The notes beneath the pieces are model-generated. The model was not told the origin of the DNA. It saw nothing but the letters and a program-made list of their open reading frames with translations, and made no database searches. Positions 1 through 7,473 of a DNA stretch of 64,000 bases are shown piece by piece. Numbering within the stretch: the stretch's first letter is position 1; each line of letters opens with the position of its first letter. Source of the stretch: Solimonas thermocellulolyticum (lineage in GTDB: Bacteria; Pseudomonadota; Gammaproteobacteria; Nevskiales; Nevskiaceae); NCBI RefSeq assembly GCF_040327995.1, contig NZ_JBEPIJ010000008.1, positions 90,902 through 154,901 on the forward strand. Direction: 5' to 3'. The position numbers were made by a program, and so were the translations under genes.

Positions 1-2
1 TC

Positions 3-809
3 CCGAGTGATGCGCCCGCCGCGCAAGCGCCGCCGGCCGACGACGCGGCGCCGCTGATCGGCTGGCTGTTCGCGAGCTTTGCGCTCGCGCCTGCGTGCGC
101 TGCCGCAGCGCCGTCGCCCGCGACCGCGGCGGCTGCGCCAGCGGTCACGCGCAGGACCTCGGAGCCGCACGCGAGTCCGATGCCGACGCCGGACTGGAGC
201 GCGGACACCGAGCGAGCCTTCGTGGCGAGCGTCGTGTCCGACACGAGGGATGCGGCTGGGGTGCCGGCGATCGCAGCTTCGCCCGCGGCCACCGGCGAAG
301 ACGGCGCGGACCCGGCGCCGCCGCTCGCCGCGGCCTCGTCGCCACCGTTGCCGGCGCCGGCGTCGCCTGTATGTGCGCCGACGGTGGCGAACGCCGCGCC
401 GCAGGCGGCGGCCGTGAACCCATACGGCGCGTTACCGCTGGTCGTGGATGTGCCGGACGTGGCGCTGGACCTTGGCGAGCGCATCGCCTGGCTGCTCGAT
501 CAAGGCCTGAGCGAGGCGATTCTCGAACTGCACCCGGCGGAACTCGGCGCGCTGACCATCCGCATCGAGACGCAGGCGCAGCAGGCGCAGGTGCACATCA
601 TCGCCGCCGAACCGGCGGCCCGTGCGCTGCTGAGCCAGCACCTGCCGCAGTTGCGCGAGCTGCTCGGCGCCAGTGGTTTGACGCTGACCCGCGGACAGGT
701 GGAGTGCGCCGAGCGTCGCGCGCCCCCGGCATCCGGCGCCGGCGAGCCGTCGGTGCGCATCGCGCGTCGACGCATCACCGCCGTGACTCTCGTCGACACC
801 TACGTCTGA
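3..809 (+). CDS. fliK: Flagellar hook-length control protein FliK (C-terminal part)
   Basis: FliK measures hook length during export and switches the FlhB gate from hook to filament substrates. The reading frame is already open at base 3, so 268 residues are visible and the N-terminus lies left of the window. The first ~140 residues are low-complexity Ala/Pro, as in the FliK linker. The last ~110 residues form the hook-control domain, recognisable by the ELHPAELGALTIRIE segment (about residues 177-191) typical of the family. The gene precedes fliL, the usual order in gammaproteobacteria. Identity rests on the domain pattern plus position; the low-complexity part is uninformative. Confidence 0.85.
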   Translation, partial: PSDAPAAQAPPADDAAPLIGWLFASFALAPACAAAAPSPATAAAAPAVTRRTSEPHASPMPTPDWSADTERAFVASVVSDTRDAAGVPAIAASPAATGEDGADPAPPLAAASSPPLPAPASPVCAPTVANAAPQAAAVNPYGALPLVVDVPDVALDLGERIAWLLDQGLSEAILELHPAELGALTIRIETQAQQAQVHIIAAEPAARALLSQHLPQLRELLGASGLTLTRGQVECAERRAPPASGAGEPSVRIARRRITAVTLVDTYV

Positions 810-834
810 GCGTCGGGTCGCCGTCGCGGCTGCG

Positions 835-850
835 TGGAACAGGACTTGCT
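835..850 (+). promoter_or_regulatory. Sigma-54 promoter for fliL operon
   Basis: The sequence TGGAACAGGACTTGCT carries GG and GC separated by exactly 10 bases, the RpoN -24/-12 signature. It is nearly identical to the element in front of flgB at 28244. It lies about 42 bases before the fliL start in the 82-base gap after fliK, so fliL through flhB can probably be transcribed independently of fliK. Sigma-54 control of class II/III flagellar genes through FleQ is known in Pseudomonas and xanthomonads. Confidence 0.8.
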
Positions 851-891
851 CCGGGCCTGAGCACAGTTTCCCGACGAGCGAGCCCGAGCCG

Positions 892-1428
892 ATGGCTGCC
901 GCGAAATCCGAAGAGGCGATCGAGACCCAAGCCCCGCCATCATCGTCCGCTCCACGCAAGAACGGCGGTGTGGCGATGATGCTCATCGCCATCCTGCTGT
1001 CGACGCTCGGCGGTGGCGGCGCGGCGTGGTTCGTCACCCGGCAGGCCCTGGCCGGCGCACAGCCGAAGTCCGCCGATGTGCACGGCGCCGAGCCGCAAGT
1101 GCCGAAGGCACCGGCCCGCTACGTGGCGCTCGAGCCGCCGTTCATCGTCAACCTCGAGGATGACGGCGGCGAGCGCTTCCTGCAGGTTCAGGTCGAGCTG
1201 ATGAGCCGCGATGCCAAGACCATCGAACAGATCCAAAAGCATGCGCCGCGCATCCGCAGCCAGTTGCTGTTGCTGTTCGGTCAGCAGCAGGCGAGCGCGT
1301 TGGCCACGCGCGTCGGCAAGGAGAAGCTGCAGGCCGATGCGCTCGCCGAGGTCCGGGCGATTCTCACCGCGGAGACCGGCGAGGCACAGGTCGAGGCGGT
1401 GTATTTCACCAGTTTCGTGATGCAGTAG
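892..1428 (+). CDS. fliL: Flagellar basal body-associated protein FliL
   Basis: FliL is a single-span inner-membrane protein that surrounds the stator ring and supports torque. The 178-residue product has a short cytoplasmic N-terminus, one transmembrane segment at about residues 23-45 (GVAMMLIAILLSTLGGG region) and a periplasmic FliL domain with the typical YVALEPPFIVNL segment. The ATG lies downstream of the sigma-54 promoter at 835. The gene is 7 bases from fliM and starts the overlapping fliLMNOPQR-flhB run. Length and domain fit the family. Confidence 0.95.
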   Translation: MAAAKSEEAIETQAPPSSSAPRKNGGVAMMLIAILLSTLGGGGAAWFVTRQALAGAQPKSADVHGAEPQVPKAPARYVALEPPFIVNLEDDGGERFLQVQVELMSRDAKTIEQIQKHAPRIRSQLLLLFGQQQASALATRVGKEKLQADALAEVRAILTAETGEAQVEAVYFTSFVMQ

Positions 1429-1435
1429 GTGCGCG

Positions 1436-2440
1436 ATGGCCAATCCCAACGATCTGCTGTCCCAGGACGAGATCGACGCGCTGCTGCACGGCGTCGACAG
1501 CGGCGCCGTCGACACCACGCCGCCGCCGCCGGCGCCGGGCGAGGCGCGTCCCTTCGACTTCACCGCGCAGGATCGCATCGTCCGCGGGCGCATGCCGACG
1601 CTGGAGATGATCAACGAACGCTTCGCGCGCCTGTTTCGCATCTCGCTGTTCAACATGCTGCGCCGCTCGCCGGAGCTGACGGTGGTCGGTGTGGAGACCG
1701 CTAAGTTCACCGAGTACACGCACTCGCTGTACGTGCCGACCAATCTCAACCTGATTCGCGTCAAGCCGCTGCGCGGCACGGCGCTGGTGGTGTTCGAGCC
1801 GCGCCTGGTATTCACCGTGGTCGAGAACTTCTTCGGCGGCGACGGGCGCCTGAACACGAAAATCGAGGGCCGTGAGTTCACGCCCACCGAAATGCGCGTG
1901 ATCCAGCTCTTGTTGCGCCAGACCTTCGCCGACATGGTCGAGGCCTGGAGCCCGGTGATGCGGCTGGAGTTCGAGTATCTGAACTCCGAGGTAAATCCGC
2001 ATTTCGCCAACATCGTCGCGCCGAGCGAGATCGTCGTCGTCAGCAAGTTCAAGATTGAGTTGGAAGGCGGCGGCGGCCATCTTCACGTGACCTTCCCGTA
2101 CGCGATGATCGAGCCGATTCGCGAGCTGCTCGACGCCGGCATCCAGTCCGATCGCGTCGAGAAGGACGAGCGCTGGGTCACGGCGCTGCGCGAGCTGATC
2201 AAGGACACCGAGGTCGAGCTGTCGAGCGAGCTTGCGCGCACCACCCTCTCGCTGCGGCAGCTCGCCCGCCTCAAGCCCGGCGATGTCATTCCGATCATCC
2301 TGCCGAAGTCGCTCGATCTGTGCGTCGAACGCTTGCCGCTGTTCCGCGGTAGCTTCGGCGTCGCCAACGGCAACAACGCCATCCGCATCACCGACGTGAA
2401 CGCAACCGCGCGTTCCGTCAGCCAACGAGAGGCCGCATGA
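1436..2440 (+). CDS. fliM: Flagellar motor switch protein FliM
   Basis: FliM is the middle part of the C-ring and the docking site for phosphorylated CheY. The 334-residue protein starts with the CheY-binding EIDALL peptide (NDLLSQDEIDALLHGV, residues 3-18). A CheC-like middle domain follows with the GGDGR region near residue 136, and then a C-terminal SpoA domain that packs with FliN. Length is normal. The stop overlaps the fliN start as ATGA, which suggests translational coupling and matched stoichiometry of the switch proteins. Confidence 0.97.
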   Translation: MANPNDLLSQDEIDALLHGVDSGAVDTTPPPPAPGEARPFDFTAQDRIVRGRMPTLEMINERFARLFRISLFNMLRRSPELTVVGVETAKFTEYTHSLYVPTNLNLIRVKPLRGTALVVFEPRLVFTVVENFFGGDGRLNTKIEGREFTPTEMRVIQLLLRQTFADMVEAWSPVMRLEFEYLNSEVNPHFANIVAPSEIVVVSKFKIELEGGGGHLHVTFPYAMIEPIRELLDAGIQSDRVEKDERWVTALRELIKDTEVELSSELARTTLSLRQLARLKPGDVIPIILPKSLDLCVERLPLFRGSFGVANGNNAIRITDVNATARSVSQREAA

Positions 2441-2790
2441 GCGCCAGCACCCAAACCAACAGCAGGCCCGAGCCCGAGCGCGCGAGCTTTCAGAATCTCG
2501 AGGATCGCTCGCCGCCAAACAAAGACGGCGAGACCAATCTCGAGCTGATCCTCGACGTGCCGGTGACGCTCTCGCTCGAAGTGGGGCGTTCGCGCATTCC
2601 GATCCGCACGTTGCTGCAGCTCAACCAGGGCTCGGTGGTCGAACTCGACCGCGCCGCCGGCGAGCCGCTGGACGTCTACGCCAATGGCACGCTGATCGCG
2701 CATGGCGAGGTCGTCGTCGTCAACGAGAAGTTCGGCATCCGTCTGACCGACGTGGTCAGCCCGGCCGAGCGCATCCGCAAACTCAAGTGA
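2437..2790 (+). CDS. fliN: Flagellar motor switch protein FliN
   Basis: FliN forms the base of the C-ring and binds the export ATPase complex through FliH. The protein has 117 residues. An unstructured N-terminal third is followed by a SpoA domain from about residue 38, with the family pattern ILDVPVTLSLEVGRS and GSVVELDRAAGEPLDVYANG. The start overlaps the fliM stop (ATGA), and the stop overlaps the GTG start of fliO. It is slightly shorter than E. coli FliN (137), mainly in the N-terminus. Confidence 0.96.
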   Translation: MSASTQTNSRPEPERASFQNLEDRSPPNKDGETNLELILDVPVTLSLEVGRSRIPIRTLLQLNQGSVVELDRAAGEPLDVYANGTLIAHGEVVVVNEKFGIRLTDVVSPAERIRKLK

Positions 2791-3137
2791 ACGAGCAAGC
2801 CGCCGTATCCGCCGCCGGCATGCTCGACGTCTTCGTCAGCCTGCTGCTGGTCATCGGCGCGATCTTCGCGCTGGCCTGGCTCGCGCGCCGGTTGCAGGGC
2901 GCACGCGTGGCCCGCGGTAGCGCGATCCGGGTCTGTGGCGGCGTCCAGCTCGGCGCCAAGGAGAAGGTCGTACTGCTGCAGGTCGGCGAAACCCAGTTCC
3001 TCGTCGGCGTCGCCAGCAGCAGCGTCAGCCTGCTGCATCGCTTCGAGTCGGCCGTGACCGACGATCCGCCGACGCCCGACACCGGCTTCGCCGAGCGTCT
3101 GCGCCAGGCGCTGACCGGCGGCCGGAGCGCGACATGA
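2787..3137 (+). CDS. fliO: Flagellar biosynthesis protein FliO
   Basis: FliO helps assemble the FliP ring of the export gate. The 116-residue product begins at a GTG that overlaps the fliN stop. One transmembrane helix lies at about residues 12-30 (MLDVFVSLLLVIGAIFALAW), followed by a small cytoplasmic FliO domain with the VGGVQLGAKEKVVLLQVG-like strand pattern. FliO sequences are poorly conserved, so position between fliN and fliP is part of the evidence. The stop overlaps the fliP start. Confidence 0.9.
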   Translation: MNEQAAVSAAGMLDVFVSLLLVIGAIFALAWLARRLQGARVARGSAIRVCGGVQLGAKEKVVLLQVGETQFLVGVASSSVSLLHRFESAVTDDPPTPDTGFAERLRQALTGGRSAT

Positions 3138-3883
3138 GATCCGCACTGCGCCTCGTTGGCACTTTGGCCGCGCTGTCCGCGCTGCCCGCCTTCGCCGCGC
3201 CGGCCTTGCCGGCCGTGACCGCGACGCCGCTGGCGAGTGGCGCCACCGAGTACAGCCTCAGCATCCAGGTGCTGCTGCTGATGACGGCGCTCACGTTGTT
3301 GCCGGCGGCGCTCCTATCGATGAGCGCGTTCACGCGCATCGTCATCGTGCTCGGCCTGCTGCGCCAGGCGCTGGGCACCGGGCAGACGCCGACCAATCAG
3401 GTGCTGATCGGCCTCGCGCTGTTCCTGACCTTCTTCGTCATGGCGCCGGTGATCGACAGCGTCTACGAGAACGCTGCGCAACCCTACATGGCCGGCGAAC
3501 TCGCATTCGAGCCGGCGCTGAAGGCCGCCGCCGAGCCGATGCGCGCCTTCATGTTCGCGCAGACGCGCGAGGCCGACCTGCTCAGCTTCGCCCGCATCGC
3601 CGGCGACGAGCCGTACCGCTCGCCGCAGGACGTGCCCTTCGCCGTTCTTGCAGCTGCGTTCCTGACCTCCGAACTCACGACGGCCTTCCAGATCGGCTTT
3701 TTGCTGTTCATCCCGTTCGTGATCATCGACCTGATCGTCTCCAGCGTGCTGATGAGCATGGGCATGATGATGCTCTCGCCGATGCTGATCTCGCTGCCGT
3801 TCAAGTTGATGCTGTTCGTGCTCGTCGACGGCTGGTCGCTGGTCACCGGCATGCTCGCCGCCTCGTTCCGGGCCGTGTCATGA
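3134..3883 (+). CDS. fliP: Flagellar export gate protein FliP
   Basis: FliP forms the pentameric core of the flagellar type III export gate in the inner membrane. The 249-residue protein has a cleavable signal peptide (about residues 1-22, ending AFAAPA) and four transmembrane segments. Family motifs are visible: SMSAFTRIVIVLGLLRQALG, TPTNQVLIGLALFLTFFVM, and the C-terminal SVLMSMGMMMLSPMLISLPF. Start and stop both overlap their neighbours (fliO, fliQ). Length matches E. coli FliP (245). Confidence 0.97.
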   Translation: MRSALRLVGTLAALSALPAFAAPALPAVTATPLASGATEYSLSIQVLLLMTALTLLPAALLSMSAFTRIVIVLGLLRQALGTGQTPTNQVLIGLALFLTFFVMAPVIDSVYENAAQPYMAGELAFEPALKAAAEPMRAFMFAQTREADLLSFARIAGDEPYRSPQDVPFAVLAAAFLTSELTTAFQIGFLLFIPFVIIDLIVSSVLMSMGMMMLSPMLISLPFKLMLFVLVDGWSLVTGMLAASFRAVS

Positions 3884-4149
3884 CCCCGGAGAGCGTGCTG
3901 ACCATCGGCCGCGACGCGCTCGTGCTCGGCATCCTGCTCGGTGCCCCGCTGCTGCTGACCGCGCTCGCCGTCGGCGTGCTCGTCGGCGTGTTCCAGGCCG
4001 CGACGCAGATCAACGAGATGACCTTGAGCTTCATCCCCAAGCTGCTGGCGATGGCCGCGGTCGGCGTCGTCGCCGGCCCGTGGATGCTGCGCCTGCTGAT
4101 CGAGTACACGCGGCGCCTGGTCGATAGCATTCCGGGCATGCTGGCCTGA
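3880..4149 (+). CDS. fliQ: Flagellar export gate protein FliQ
   Basis: FliQ is the small two-helix subunit (4 copies) of the FliPQR export gate. The 89-residue length is the family standard. Two hydrophobic helices are evident, around residues 17-37 and 53-70, joined by the conserved QAATQINEMTLSFIPK loop. It starts with ATG overlapping the fliP stop and is followed by fliR after 16 bases. Confidence 0.96.
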   Translation: MTPESVLTIGRDALVLGILLGAPLLLTALAVGVLVGVFQAATQINEMTLSFIPKLLAMAAVGVVAGPWMLRLLIEYTRRLVDSIPGMLA

Positions 4150-4165
4150 TTCGTGTGAGCGCGCG

Positions 4166-4939
4166 ATGAGTTTCACCGACGCGCAACTCATCGCCTGGGT
4201 CCAGCACTTCGTCTGGCCGCTGATCCGCATCAGCGCGCTGTTCATGATCGCGCCGGTGCTCGGCGCGCGCGCTGTGTCGCCGCGCATCCGCCTGCTCTTG
4301 GCGCTCGTGATCACCGCCGTCGTCGCGCCGCTGTTGCCGGCGCCACCGGTGACGGCGCCGCTATCGGCACCGTGGTTCTCGACGCTGCTGCAGCAACTGC
4401 TGATCGGCCTGATCGCCGGTTTCGTGCTGCTGCTGGTGTTCGAGGCCGTGGTCATGGGCGCCGAACTGATCGCCTTCGGCATGGGTCTGGGCTTTGCACA
4501 GCTCGCCGATCCGCTGCGCGGCACGACGACGCCGGTGATCGGCCAGTTCCTCACGGTGATGGCGAGCTTGCTGTTCCTCGCGCTCGGCGGTCACTTGATC
4601 CTGATCGAGATGATCGTCGCCTCGTTCGCGACGCTACCCATCGGCAGCGAGGGTCTGGGCATCGACCAGATCGGCACGCTGCTGCGCTTCGCCGGCATTA
4701 TGTTCTCCGGTGGCCTGCAGCTCGCACTGCCGATCGTCATCGCCCTGCTCACCGTGAACCTCGCGATGGGCGTGGTCAGCCGCAGCGCACCGACACTCAA
4801 CCTGTTCGCGGTCGGCTTCCCGGTCACGCTGGTCGCCGGGCTGTTGCTGCTGCGCGCCGGTTTGCCGGCGCTTGGGGAGGGTGTGGTCCAGTTGCTCGAC
4901 GAGGCCTGGGTGCTGCTCGGTGCGCTGCTGAGGCTCTGA
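4166..4939 (+). CDS. fliR: Flagellar export gate protein FliR
   Basis: FliR completes the FliP5Q4R1 gate through which rod, hook and filament subunits pass. The 257-residue polytopic protein has about six hydrophobic segments and family motifs such as FAQLADPLRG with downstream PVIGQFL, and SRSAPTLNLFAVGFPVT in the C-terminal third. ATG was chosen because it gives the usual length and follows a GAGCGCGCG ribosome-binding-like stretch. flhB begins 4 bases later. Confidence 0.96.
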   Translation: MSFTDAQLIAWVQHFVWPLIRISALFMIAPVLGARAVSPRIRLLLALVITAVVAPLLPAPPVTAPLSAPWFSTLLQQLLIGLIAGFVLLLVFEAVVMGAELIAFGMGLGFAQLADPLRGTTTPVIGQFLTVMASLLFLALGGHLILIEMIVASFATLPIGSEGLGIDQIGTLLRFAGIMFSGGLQLALPIVIALLTVNLAMGVVSRSAPTLNLFAVGFPVTLVAGLLLLRAGLPALGEGVVQLLDEAWVLLGALLRL

Positions 4940-4943
4940 AGCC

Positions 4944-6092
4944 ATGAGCGGACAGGCCGGCAGCCAGGACAGAACCGAACGCGCCACACCCAAGCGCCTG
5001 CGCGACGCGCGCCGTCGCGGCGAGATCGCGCGCTCGCGCGAGCTGGTCAGCTTCGTCGTCGTCGCCGGCGGTCTGCTGACGCTGCTTTTGTTCGCCGGCA
5101 CCATCGCCAACGGCGCGGCCACGTGGATGCAGCGCGCGCTGTCGCCGGAACTGCCGCTGGTCGAACGCCCGCAGGATCTGGCGCGCCACTTCGGCTTGAT
5201 GCTCGGCGCCGGCTTCGCCGTCGCGCTGCCGCTGCTCGGTGCGGGCTTTCTCGCCGGCATCGTCGGCCCCATCCTGCTCGGCGGCTGGAACGTCTCGGCG
5301 GAAGCGCTCAAGGCGGACTTCAAGCGCGTGAACCCACTGTCCGGACTCGGCCGCATGTTCTCCGCGCAGAGCCTCGTCGAACTCGGCAAGGCCCTGCTCA
5401 AGGTCGGCGCGCTCGGCGCCATTGCCGTGCTCTTCCTCGTCACGCGTCTCGACGAGATCATGGCGCTGGGCCGCGAACCGCTGGAACCGGCGATGGCGCA
5501 TGCCATGCGCATCGCGCTGGGCTGCCTCGGCTGGATGTGCGGCGGCCTGCTGCTGATCGCGCTCATCGACGCGCCTTACCAGCTTTGGTCGCATGCGAAG
5601 AAGCTGCGCATGACGCGCCAGGAAGTGCGCCAGGAACACAAGGAGACCGAAGGCAGCCCGGAAGTGAAGGGCCGCCAGCGCCAGCTACAGCAGCAAATCT
5701 CACGGCGCCGGATGATGGAGGCGGTGCCGGGCGCCGACGTCGTCGTCGTCAACCCGACCCACTATGCCGTGGCCCTGAAGTACGACGCCGGCAAGATGCG
5801 CGCCCCGCGCGTCGTCGCCAAGGGCGTCGATCTGATCGCCCTGTCCATCCGTGAACTCGCGCGCCGGCACCGCATCCCCATCGTCGATGCGCCGCCGCTG
5901 GCGCGCGCGCTGTACCGCAGCGCGGGCCTCGGCGACGAGATTCCCGCTCCCTTGTACGCGGCCGTCGCCCAGGTGCTCACCTACGTCTATCAGCTCCGCG
6001 ACTGGCGCCGTGGACCCGGAGCCCGTGGGCCTAGGCCGTGCGCGCCGCAGATCGGCGAAGTGCCCGGCGGGGAGGCGGATGCCGGGGCTTGA
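4944..6092 (+). CDS. flhB: Flagellar export switch protein FlhB
   Basis: FlhB controls export specificity; autocleavage lets FliK switch it from hook to filament substrates. The 382-residue protein has the N-terminal DRTERATPKR signature, four transmembrane helices between about residues 35 and 215, and the cytoplasmic domain with the cleavage motif NPTH at residues 270-273. The C-terminus after about residue 350 is Arg/Gly/Pro-rich and variable. flhA, the usual next gene, is absent; a LysR regulator follows, so the flagellar locus ends here. Confidence 0.97.
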   Translation: MSGQAGSQDRTERATPKRLRDARRRGEIARSRELVSFVVVAGGLLTLLLFAGTIANGAATWMQRALSPELPLVERPQDLARHFGLMLGAGFAVALPLLGAGFLAGIVGPILLGGWNVSAEALKADFKRVNPLSGLGRMFSAQSLVELGKALLKVGALGAIAVLFLVTRLDEIMALGREPLEPAMAHAMRIALGCLGWMCGGLLLIALIDAPYQLWSHAKKLRMTRQEVRQEHKETEGSPEVKGRQRQLQQQISRRRMMEAVPGADVVVVNPTHYAVALKYDAGKMRAPRVVAKGVDLIALSIRELARRHRIPIVDAPPLARALYRSAGLGDEIPAPLYAAVAQVLTYVYQLRDWRRGPGARGPRPCAPQIGEVPGGEADAGA

Positions 6093-6169
6093 TGCGCCGC
6101 GCGCCTGTGCTCGCCGACGCGCCCGGTGCGCGCGGCGCCGGACTCGCCACCGGGCCGACCGGAACGCCG

Positions 6170-6204
6170 AAAAAAGAAGGCCGCCCGGGGGGAGCTGGGC
6201 GGCC
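6170..6204 (-). terminator. Intrinsic terminator reading leftward
   Basis: GGCCGCCC (6179-6186) and GGGCGGCC (6197-6204) form a perfect 8-bp GC stem. On the plus strand the A-rich AAAAAAGAA (6170-6178) lies on its left side, so a U-tract follows the hairpin only when transcription runs leftward. Both flanking genes run rightward, so this terminator does not belong to either of them. It may end a small RNA or block antisense transcription into flhB. Confidence 0.75.
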
Positions 6205-6330
6205 AAGGTGCGAGATCCCGTGACCGGGATCTGGAGGAGACTCGTTGCCGACCGGGCGGTGGCACCAAGGCACGCCGCTCGCGGTGGTCATGGCGGCATT
6301 CTGGGGCTCCGGGTAAAGTCCGACAACCGA
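6170..6330 (-). ncRNA. Candidate small RNA divergent from the LysR gene
   Basis: This call is inferred from a leftward intrinsic terminator at 6170-6204 with no leftward protein gene, a second perfect 8-bp hairpin just before it (AGATCCCG 6213-6220 pairing with CGGGATCT 6225-6232), and an AT-rich divergent-promoter-like patch at 6331-6362 before the gcvA-like gene. A transcript from there would be about 150 nt. In enterobacteria the GcvB RNA is transcribed divergently from gcvA; this is the same arrangement, but I see no GcvB-type G/U-rich seed. The 5' end is a guess. Confidence 0.35.
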
Positions 6331-6362
6331 GATTTTTCCCGCGATGATTAATCAAATCTAAA
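6331..6362. promoter_or_regulatory. AT-rich divergent operator/promoter patch
   Basis: This AT-rich stretch in otherwise GC-rich DNA contains the palindrome GATTAATC (6346-6353), inside a wider GATTT (6331-6335) / AAATC (6354-6358) inverted pair. It sits directly upstream of the LysR start, where LysR-type regulators commonly bind to control themselves and a divergent unit. No clear -35/-10 pair can be assigned in either direction. Confidence 0.4.
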
Positions 6363-6365
6363 TCG

Positions 6366-7349
6366 ATGCGTCTCCCCCCTTTGAACGCACTGCGGGCTTT
6401 CGAGGTCGCGGCACGGCATCTGAGCGTACAGAAGGCGGCGCAGGAACTGTTCGTGACGCCCGCCGCCGTCAGCCAGCAGATCAAGGCGCTCGAACAGCGT
6501 CTGGGCGTGTCGCTGTTCCGGCGCCTGCCGCGCCGACTCGAGCTCACCGAGACCGGCGCGGCGCTGATGCAGCGCCTGAGCGCGGCCTTCCGCGAGATCG
6601 AGGACGCCGTCCAGCAGGTCGAGATCAAAAAGTCCGATGCACGCGGGCGCTTGGTGATCGGCGCGCCGCCGGGTTTTGGTTCGAGTTGGCTCTTGCATCG
6701 ACTCGCCGATTTCCAGACGCATCGACCGGACATCGAGTTGCAGTTGGCCGCGAGGCCGACGATGTCAGATCCGGTGCGGCGCGCCTCCGACGATCCGGAC
6801 GATCTGTTCGAAGGCTGCGATGTCGCCATCCGTTTCGGCGATGGCCACTATCCGGGCTGCGTGGTGCACAAGCTGTTCTCGCTGCATTCGACGCCGATGT
6901 GTCACCCGGCCCTGATCGACGGCCGCCACCCGCTGCGTGAACCCCGCGATCTCGCCGACCACACCTTGCTGCACATCCGCAACGACGTGCCGCAGATGGA
7001 TGTCGGCTGGCCGGGATGGCGTGACTGGTTCAAGGCCGCCGGCGTGCCCGACCTGGACTACCGCCGCGGCCCGGTGTTCAACCAGGTCGCACTGGCGATC
7101 GAGGCGGCGGCCGATCGTATGGGGGTGGTCCTCGGCGTGCCGCTTTTGGCTGCGCGCGAACTCAGCCGCGGGCGCCTGGCGATTCCGTTTCCGATCAGTC
7201 TGACCATGAGTGCCGCGTACTACGTCGTGCATCCGCAGCAGGCTGCGGACGAGGTGATCACCTTCCGCGACTGGCTGATCGGTGAAGCCGCACGCGAGAA
7301 ATGGGCCCGTCCGCTCGGCGGTCTCGAACCGCTACGCTGGATTCCGTAG
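6366..7349 (+). CDS. LysR-family transcriptional regulator, GcvA-like
   Basis: The product is a 327-residue LysR-type DNA-binding regulator. The N-terminal winged helix-turn-helix is clear (PPLNALRAFEVAARHLSVQK, then AAQELFVTPAAVSQQIKALE, residues 4-45), followed by a LysR substrate-binding domain to about residue 300. The N-terminus most resembles GcvA, activator of the glycine cleavage system. GcvA-like paralogues are common and many control other genes, so no symbol is given. No good Shine-Dalgarno precedes the ATG. Pyruvate carboxylase follows after 124 bases and could be a target. Confidence 0.85.
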   Translation: MRLPPLNALRAFEVAARHLSVQKAAQELFVTPAAVSQQIKALEQRLGVSLFRRLPRRLELTETGAALMQRLSAAFREIEDAVQQVEIKKSDARGRLVIGAPPGFGSSWLLHRLADFQTHRPDIELQLAARPTMSDPVRRASDDPDDLFEGCDVAIRFGDGHYPGCVVHKLFSLHSTPMCHPALIDGRHPLREPRDLADHTLLHIRNDVPQMDVGWPGWRDWFKAAGVPDLDYRRGPVFNQVALAIEAAADRMGVVLGVPLLAARELSRGRLAIPFPISLTMSAAYYVVHPQQAADEVITFRDWLIGEAAREKWARPLGGLEPLRWIP

Positions 7350-7473
7350 CTCGCCCCAGGGCGATCGCCGCCGGCACCGCGCCTGCACGCGGATCGAGGA
7401 CGGATTAGCATCACGCCCGGCGATCCTGCGGTTGGCTGATCCATCCGCTCCACGCCCGCCCATGGAGGTCCTC

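Noticed and set aside
6031..6291. 86-codon leftward frame spanning the terminator next to flhB
   Set aside because: It runs through an intrinsic terminator into the flhB coding region, and has no ribosome-binding site and Pro/Arg-biased sequence.
6170..6365. Calling the candidate RNA GcvB
   Set aside because: The divergent position fits, but the characteristic G/U-rich seed regions are not visible, so only an analogous RNA is proposed.
7282..7473. In-frame 5' extension of pyruvate carboxylase
   Set aside because: It overlaps the LysR gene, adds non-homologous residues, and a good GGAGG points to GTG 7474.
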